DNA of 64,000 nt from Bombyx mori (Eukaryota > Arthropoda > Insecta > Lepidoptera > Bombycidae), in contig NC_085119.1 in the NCBI RefSeq assembly GCF_030269925.1, positions 12,993,001-13,057,000 on the forward strand, in the 5' to 3' direction. Position numbers and translations under genes: made by a program. Positions 57,366-64,000 of the stretch are shown here, piece by piece. Position 1 is the stretch's first letter. The number at the start of each line of letters is the position of its first letter. Below the pieces are notes generated by a model. The model worked only from the letters and a program-made list of their open reading frames with translations, had not been told where the DNA came from and did not search any database.

Positions 57366-57738
57366 TGTTACGCCGTGAAGAGTAACGCCATCTATCGTCG
57401 AATAGTCGAACGAATATTGAAGGATCTAGTAGCTCCTAGAACGCCCGAGAAGTACAACGCCATCTATTGTCAGATAGCGGAAACACAGTACTTTAAATGT
57501 GTGGAATATTCTCGATAATTCTAGGGATGGTATCAGCTATAAAAGCGTTGCAGAGATGGCACGCAGTCAGTCAGTAGTCAGAAATACTCGAAGCGAAACA
57601 GCGAACGGATCACCTGAAGCGAAGCGGAAGAAGCGGATTGAGAATTTTAAAGTGTTTTAAGTGTTCTAAATGTTGAATATGAAGTGTTAACTTGTAATTC
57701 GGTAGAATTTTATTTATCCAGAACCCCGGCGCGTAACA
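57366..57738 (+). mobile_element. solo LTR, uninterrupted copy
   Basis: The 373-bp LTR starts TGTTACGCCG, ends GCGCGTAACA and has the 4-bp duplication CTAT at 57362-57365 and 57739-57742. It matches the LTR at 16997 across its length, including the doubled AACGCCATCTAT, the TATAAAAG box (57538-57545) and GCGAACGGATCACCTGAAGC. No internal region is present, as expected after LTR-LTR recombination. Confidence 0.9.
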
Positions 57739-57742
57739 CTAT

Positions 57743-58993
57743 CTTAAACTTATAGAGTACAGTGCCATATCACTAATCTAATGAAACCTAATACTATTGT
57801 ATAATAATCGTGGTCATTAATAGTAATGTGATTTACATAGAGACGAATGGTTTTCATGAAGTTCGTGCACTAAATAAATAATCAAACCGCTAATTTATTT
57901 AATTAACCACATAAAATGAATTCAAGTCGGAGCAATGTTTGATTTGTGATCCAATTGTACTTTCACTAGAAATTGACTGAGTTCTATATGCAGAGATATA
58001 GCGATTCATTGTCGAATTTTACAATTGTCATTCGCGATCAAAAACACAAATATGAAACGCTTTGAAATCAGAATAATAGTGTCAACTGAAGCAAACAAAT
58101 TACCGTGCTATTGACTGCTATTTTAGATGAAGCACCTGCGCTCAAATTTCTATCTATATTTTATTCAACGCAACTTTCCTTGCGTGCGATGTCTTTTAGG
58201 ACCATTCTTGTGTATCGCATACACAACATTTATCCAAATAAGACATCTTTCGTTATGATTAGCGTTTGGCCGGACGGCAATATAATAAATTAAATAAATC
58301 ATTAATATTAATTTCAAAGAGTAGTACAGAAATAAAACCCCTTTTAATTAAATGACGGCTTGGATTGGTTTGAAGACTTTCAAGTTGCTTGTTGATATCA
58401 AAACAAGTTCTGTATTATTAAAATCCAAAACATTTTCCTAGAAATACTAGAAATAAAATCAAATCCAATATATTAAAGTCATAAAAAACTTTTACAACCA
58501 CCTTTTCTAAAAAGAATATCAAAAATTAAGCAACATAATTTCGTATTTTGAAACAAAAAAAAATCTGAATTTTCATTTCGTATAACCCCGCCCTATTAAA
58601 CGAACGTCCTATTTTGTTTAGACGTTTCAAATAACACATCGCCATTTTCTATATATAGGTCGGTCACGGTCCGAGCTGCGGCTGGCAATATATTTTTCGG
58701 GAGCGATCCAATTATTTTAGGGCAGGTTAGCGAGGCATAAATCAGAGGAAGGTCCACCAGAACCGCGTCAGATTGTAACAGGTCAGACGTGGGCGACTAA
58801 TGCGATAAGCCTCGAATATAGATCGGCGAATAATTTTATGAGGCCAATATGCATCAAGTTATGTTTCTTTCGGTCGGATCATTTGGATTTAAGAAAGAAA
58901 AAAAAGAAGCATTGATATGATTTAACTGCATCGATTTAAAAAATATGTACCTTATGATAGATACTGCTAATATAAATACTATAGACGATGACC
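57743..58993. other. unassigned DNA with a GC-richer island
   Basis: Positions 58580-58860 are GC-richer and unique-looking (GGTCACGGTCCGAGCTGCGG; AGGTCCACCAGAACCGCGTC). There is no coding frame or repeat match. Confidence 0.45.
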
Positions 58994-59266
58994 GGTTTTT
59001 TTTTTATAACGCCATCTAGTTGTGCCTTTAAAGCGGTTAGTTTCCCTCAATTAAGAAAAATATTATTATTATTCGCCAATAGATGTCGAGAAGAGTTGAT
59101 TATTGAAAACATGAATAAAACAACATTTTCTGAAAATAAATCGTAGCTAGATCGATTTATCGCCCCCGAAATCCCCTGTATACAAAATTTTATGAAAATC
59201 GTTGGAGCCGTTTCCGGGATTCAGATTATATATATACAAGAATTGCTCGTTTAAAGGTATAAGATT
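58994..59266. repeat. probable repeat with LINE-tail-like end
   Basis: TAACGCCATCTAGTTGTGCC and ATCGTTGGAGCCGTTTCCGG are followed by ACAAGAATTGCTCGTTTAAA, a combination typical of lepidopteran repeat ends. The class is not resolved. Confidence 0.45.
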
Positions 59267-60256
59267 TATGTAATTTTCTTGTTATCTAAATCCTACTTAA
59301 TAATATAATTGTAAACGAGATAATTCGTTTAGATAAATTAGAAAATAAGGAATGTTGACGAAATAAGATTTATACACGGTAACTTGACTGTCGATACAAA
59401 CATTTGTAATTTCAAACGACGAACTTATAAAGCTAATCTTATTGTTTCAGGTACTCTAATGAACTGCGGGAAGATTTCTACTAACATTAAGACAAAAATT
59501 GTTATTAATGGTAAAATAATTATAAGAGATAGTTTGAATGTAGTCTGAAAATAAGTCGACACGACTATTCAATAGTTATTTGTTTTTTAACCAGTATTCA
59601 TCCAATGATCGAAATTCGTCCGTAATCACTGACACCACAAGCCAAGATACCTCATTCGATTCGGTTTAAAATCTAAGTTAATTTAGATTATTTGTATTTT
59701 TATTAGCTTTTTATTTTTCCCCATTGAAATAAACGATACCCGTTTCGGAATAGTGTATTTACTACAATAATATTTTCAGCAGCGTTTACATAAATTGTCC
59801 AATTAACTTAATAATAGGAATTCATCGTAGGAATTTGTTTTATGGCAGTGGAGTTCTGAACAAAAAATGACCGATGTAAAAACATAAATTTAACAAAAAA
59901 AAATTACATTGTATTTTATTTATTTATTATTGAATAATATAATTTAAATTTATGTGGCAAGAAAGTGAAAAATACGAAATTTTGTGAAAATACTCTTTGT
60001 TTTCTAACATAATATGTTCCATGGGAAGCCCTCTTCTAAGTTATTGCTTGAAATGATCCTGTCGTCTTGTTTATACTAATCTAACTAATCACCAGAGCAG
60101 AACTCTTCCATACTATTCAGAACCATCGCATTCACCCACAGTGCGTTTCCAGAAATGTTTTTGCAACCTTAAAATGAATTATCCTCTACGGTACTTCGTA
60201 AACGCAATAACTTGTCCTTCTTCAAACGAGATTTGAGGTAAGTCCTCTCCGGTAGG
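59267..60256. other. unassigned AT-rich DNA
   Basis: No recognisable gene or repeat is seen. Confidence 0.4.
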
Positions 60257-60406
60257 TTTTTTTTATTTTATTTTTTTATTGCCTGTATGTGTGGACGAGC
60301 TCACAGCCCACCTGGTGTTAAGTGGTTACTGGAGCCCATAGACATTTACAACGTAAATGCGCCACACACCTTGAGATATAAGTTCTAAGGTCTCAGTATA
60401 GTTACA
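60257..60406 (-). repeat. Bm1 SINE, 3' half only
   Basis: The tail and body end abruptly after GTCTCAGTATAGTTACACTA. A class C repeat follows about 20 bp further on in the same orientation. Confidence 0.85.
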
Positions 60407-60425
60407 CTATATATACCCAGTATAA

Positions 60426-60533
60426 TTGCCCTTTTAGGCACACGAGCATACGGCCCACCTGATGGTGAGAGGTTACCGTCACCCATGCACTTCAGCAATT
60501 CCAGGGGCAGAGCCAAGTCGCTGTCTACCGTTG
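60426..60533 (-). repeat. class C repeat
   Basis: TAGGCACACGAGCATACGGC, CCACCTGATGGTGAGAGG and CCAGGGGCAGAGCCAAGTCG. Confidence 0.8.
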
Positions 60534-60583
60534 CATATGGGTGGCTCTGGCATCTTTGGCAATACAGACGTTAATGACCGACG

Positions 60584-60650
60584 TTGACCATTCACCATCA
60601 GATTCGCCGTAGGCTTGTCAATCTACTAATGCGATAAATAAGTAAAACGT
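60584..60650 (+). repeat. class C/Bm1-type 3' tail in opposite orientation
   Basis: CATTCACCATCAGATTCGCC and TCTACTAATGCGATAAATAA are the sense-strand 3' end of a related element. Confidence 0.5.
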
Positions 60651-61324
60651 TGAGGCAAATGCCAAAAACAAGTGCACAAAATATAAACTCAATCGGATAC
60701 AAGACGAGAGTCGCCTAGGTCACAAATAAACAAACAAACATAGCTCATCCGAGTCTAAAACCCACGGACTGCTGCCGCACGAGTAATAAATAAAATAATC
60801 TCTTAAAACAACCGTGTAAAATCCACGTAAAGTTCAGCGGCGACACAAGGGAGGTCAATTTAACAGATCATTGCACGTCCGACCGCACAGACACACCGCC
60901 CGTCGACTGCCCTAATTTGACTCCTGACTTGTTCGGATAAAACGACTTGTAAACAGATGGAGATTTTCGGATTCCCCAACATCCCGGCACGAGAATTCGA
61001 AATCTTTTATACCGTAAAAAGATTTCTATATGAACTCTGCAAAACACCAACAAAACTTAATGTTTCTCAATAAAAGATCTGACGTACGATCGATAAATAT
61101 TAGGTATAAAAGTCGGCGCTTCGCATCTAACAAAAGAATAAATCATACCTTAATTGGAGCATAATTTAATAAATCAAAATCTTTCACAGTTTTAAATTTG
61201 AAATTACCACAGCGAAAGATTATTATAGAGTCAGCGTCTTTGTGAGTGTGGAAAGTCGCGCAAATCAACATTCTAAATTAATTCATTCTAAATTCTAGAT
61301 TCTTAAAAAAAACCTTGTATTTCT
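60651..61324. other. unassigned DNA
   Basis: No recognisable gene or repeat is seen. Confidence 0.4.
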
Positions 61325-61475
61325 ACCTTAAGCAGACAGATGCGAACTCACCGCTCACTTGTTGCTAAGTGGTTATCCGAACCCATAGATATCACAGCGT
61401 GAATACGGTCACTTAAGTTGATATGAGCTCAGATTCCCAATTTCATTATGACCGGAACGCATGAGTTATTCACAA
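61325..61475 (-). repeat. Bm1 SINE, highly diverged
   Basis: CTCACTTGTTGCTAAGTGGT, GAACCCATAGATATCACAGC and GACCGGAACGCATGAGTTAT follow the Bm1 order. Confidence 0.55.
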
Positions 61476-62864
61476 CAAAAGTAGGTGCCTATTTTAGGTT
61501 GTAGGTTGATACAAACACTCTACCAACATTAAAAAATAACTTAGCATTCACATCAGTAGCTCTGCGAGCTGAAAAGATTCTGGTACCGGAGGGAAATAGT
61601 AGGAATAAAAATGGAAAGATCGAGGTGCTTTTGAGAGTGCAGAATGCAATAGAGGTGATAAAAACCTCTTAATCGCGCTGGCTGGCCAACTGGAAAGACT
61701 GGAACATAATCGTGCTATAGTGAAAGTATCTGTTAAATCCTTAGAACTAAATAAGCTATTTTTTTATCTTGCCAAGAATTGTCATGCGCGATGGATGGAT
61801 AATAACAGAACACCGGGCTGTCTTGTAAATAATTATTCGTGATTATCCGTCATTTAAAAAAAAGCAGTCCCTACATAATCCAACGCTAATGTACATAAAT
61901 ACGCTTAAGTACTCCGTCACGGAGTTTCCTGATTTTGACGTCGCTAAATCACTTTAATTGCAAGATCCTGTGGGAATAAAAACGCCCATAAACATAATTA
62001 CGAGTGTAATGATCCGAGCCGTTATAAATCTAGGGGCCGGTTGTAGAGGCTCAGACGTCCAAACAACTTTCAGAATGCCTGCTTCCGAACAGCAACACGG
62101 TCAAGAAGGCCCATTAATCCCGGTCGCCGTCTTATTACGCAAGTAATTACCTATTTATCCACATTTCCTTACGAGTATTTTCACAGGGACGACCGAACGT
62201 AATAACGTTGTACGTACGTTTGTCGAAAACCATTTGTTTTTACTGACCCGCGCGTCGGAAAACACGAAAATTACACGTGGGCGCCGCTTTGTTCTCAAAC
62301 ACAGGGCCCCTACTCCGCCCTTGTTAGAGTATTGAGTTTTTCCACGCTTCTAGAAAATAATCTATTATACCAACCGAACGTGGCGGGAATAATAACGCAC
62401 AAAGAAAAAATGCTACAATATTTTTTTGTAGCTTGTTCGTAAATCAGGTTTTAAATAAGAAACACGCTTTATGAATGTTCTTCATTAATCAATCAGTGAA
62501 AATCAGTTCTCGACGTTCATAAAAGGACTGTTACAAAGAAGAAAAAAACGCTATTTAGCAAAGCAAAATTAGATTCGAAGAAACCGAGATTGAAATCGCG
62601 GGAGATAGCATTATTCAACATTCATGAATATTTTGCTGTAAGGTGGAGGAATCTGGTGGAATTATCTGAGATAGGCCGAAATCCGCTTACGTACTAATTT
62701 TACCGCATCAGAATACCTAATCGTATTTATTATTCAGTGAGTAGAATTTATATTGGAATTCATGGCACAAATTCATCTTCTACTATTGCTTGGGAACTAT
62801 TGCTTGAAGGTTATGAAACGATTATTCGAACCAAGGACCGAGGTGGAATTAACAAGCCAGATAA
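61476..62864. other. unassigned DNA with a GC-richer island
   Basis: Positions 61960-62340 are GC-richer (TAGGGGCCGGTTGTAGAGGC; GTGGGCGCCGCTTTGTTCTC) without a recognised frame or repeat. Confidence 0.45.
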
Positions 62865-63278
62865 TCTATATATTAATACGTGAAGCAAAAACTTTGTATC
62901 ACTTTTTACGAAAATTGCGCGGACGGAGGAGTATAAAATTTTCCACACTTATAGAGAATATAGAGAAGAAGTGCACAATGCTAATATTTTTTTAATATAA
63001 TGCATAAAAGATACATTAAATCAATAAAGAAAACATTACACACACTACATACCATGTATTTGACGCACGCACGCATGCATACTATTTATTGTCAAACTTT
63101 TGTTCTTGACGTCTGTTGTCAAATTGAGATTAAATATTGTTTGTCTTTGTTAATATTTTTTTTAGTGAACTCTTGGCGAAATTTGTGATTAAAGAAGTAT
63201 AAAATACAATCATAATAGTGTACAAACTTTCAATTCCAATTAATTATATTCGAATGTCGACTACTGCGGGACCTCTAG
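62865..63278 (+). mobile_element. non-autonomous Helitron, copy 2
   Basis: It starts TCTATATATTAATACGTGAA after A and ends GCGGGACCTCTAG before T. It contains CGTGAAGCAAAAACTTTGTA, GCGCGGACGGAGGAGTATAA and CATTAAATCAATAAAGAAAA, all shared with copy 1 (1978-2395, opposite strand). There are no coding motifs, and the open frame through it is incidental. Confidence 0.78.
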
Positions 63279-63446
63279 TAGTTCTAATTTTAATTGAAGA
63301 AAAAATGCAATTTTTCAATTTCATTTAATAATGCCATTAATATTACGACCACGTGTGTCGCGAATTGCGTTTCAATACACATACATCTATGGACCCCGGT
63401 AACATCAGCTAAGCTGTAACCTCGTCATCTTATGTGATGTATTTTT

Positions 63447-63702
63447 ATTGGTGGTAGGACCTCTTGTCAGTCCGCACGGGTAGGTACCACCGCCCTGCCT
63501 ATTTCTACCGTGAAGCAGTAATGCGTTTCGGTTTGAAGGGTGGGGCAGCCGTTGTAACTATAATGAGACCTTAGAACCTATATCTCAAGGTGGGTGGGGC
63601 GCATCTACGTTGTAGATGTCTCTGGGCTCCAGTAACCACTTAACATCAGGTGGGCTGTGAGCTCGTCCACCCATCTAAGCAATAAAAAATAAATAAATAA
63701 AA
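63447..63702 (+). repeat. Bm1 SINE, headless form
   Basis: It starts ATTGGTGGTAGGACCTCTTG, has the full body and ends in a tail of AAAAATAAATAAATAAA. Confidence 0.9.
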
Positions 63703-64000
63703 TGCTATTTAAAATAAAACCGAATTTTATTTCTTCATACCGCTTTCCAAATTTTTGTTTTCTTTCTCAGAGACAGTGACATCGATAAAACTATTCTCTC
63801 GTCTGTCCAGAGTCGTGGAAATTTCGGGACGGTTTCCGCACCGGACCATAGCCAGCACTCGTTACAATTTTTATGAACCGACCGCTCCGCAACTGCCTTC
63901 GTTCCTCTATTTTCAAAAATGGGGCAGACTGAATAGAATTTCGCCCGGCAGCCGGCGCTTTGCACGTTCGACACGTGGTCGGCTAGAAAAATAAACGCTT
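63703..64000. other. GC-richer end of window, unassigned
   Basis: Frames of 79 residues are open on both strands (63735-63994). A pyrimidine-rich tract ending in CTTTCTCAG at 63769 resembles a splice acceptor. There is no recognised protein, so an exon is possible but unsupported. Confidence 0.3.

Noticed and set aside
63735..63994. Possible exon at the window end after CTTTCTCAG
   Set aside because: Both strands are open, there is no recognised protein, and the window stops before a donor site could be judged.
1..64000. Telomeric TTAGG arrays, rDNA and bacterial genes
   Set aside because: I looked for these and saw none. The R1-clade fragment is not in rDNA or telomeric repeats here.

Overview
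The window looks like nuclear DNA of a lepidopteran insect, most likely a silkworm (Bombyx mori or a close relative). It is AT-rich and carries many copies of a tRNA-derived SINE that I recognise as Bm1, plus other repeat families typical of moths. I see no intact host protein-coding gene, no rRNA, no functional tRNA, no CRISPR array and no bacterial-type operon. Nearly all recognisable coding sequence belongs to decayed transposable elements. The window is therefore intergenic or intronic repeat-rich DNA.

Four repeat classes recur. (A) Bm1 SINE: about 25 copies or fragments, most of them 5'-truncated. Four are near full length or complete: 3642-4080, 17334-17778, 45477-45910 and, with its head missing, 22848-23152. 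(B) A 5'-truncated LINE-type 3' end (BMC1/L1Bm-like; family name uncertain) at 1347, 7989, 10536, 13672, 14083, 29998, 39197 and 48428; three copies have clear target-site duplications. (C) A short lepidopteran repeat with the core GGCCCACCTGATGG at 792, 2893, 5798, 20243, 30585, 55340 and 60426. (D) Non-autonomous Helitrons with TC...CTAG ends between A and T, at 1978, 9761, 11240, 36498 and 62865. The first and last are copies of one family in opposite orientation about 60 kb apart.

Region by region. 1-10 kb: Bm1, class B and class C insertions, including an RTE-like fragment nested in a class B repeat with an 8-bp duplication. 10-18 kb: Helitrons, an inverted pair of class B repeats, and a solo LTR split by a full-length Bm1 (16997-17820). 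18.3-19.6 kb: a 1.3-kb maT-type (DD37D) mariner with both inverted repeats, a TA duplication and a broken transposase. 20-30 kb: mostly unrecognised DNA with GC-richer islands and two tRNA-like SINE heads. 30-35 kb: a dense nest with an R1-clade LINE 3' end, Bm1 copies and an internally deleted TA-inserting DNA transposon (33258-34488). 35-49 kb: a 30-bp perfect hairpin, Helitrons, a Bm1/LINE chimera, a 0.38-kb tandem duplication and an RTE LINE C-terminus. 49-64 kb: sparse repeats, a palindromic MITE with an ACTGT duplication, a second solo LTR of the same family, and the second Helitron of the inverted pair.

The elements do not form a pathway. They record successive insertions, and the nesting gives relative ages (Bm1 after the LTR, RTE after the class B repeat). 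I found no convincing new functional system. The most informative oddities are the deleted transposon with intact ends, the Bm1/LINE chimera, the shared Bm1 truncation point and the tandem duplication with an open frame.
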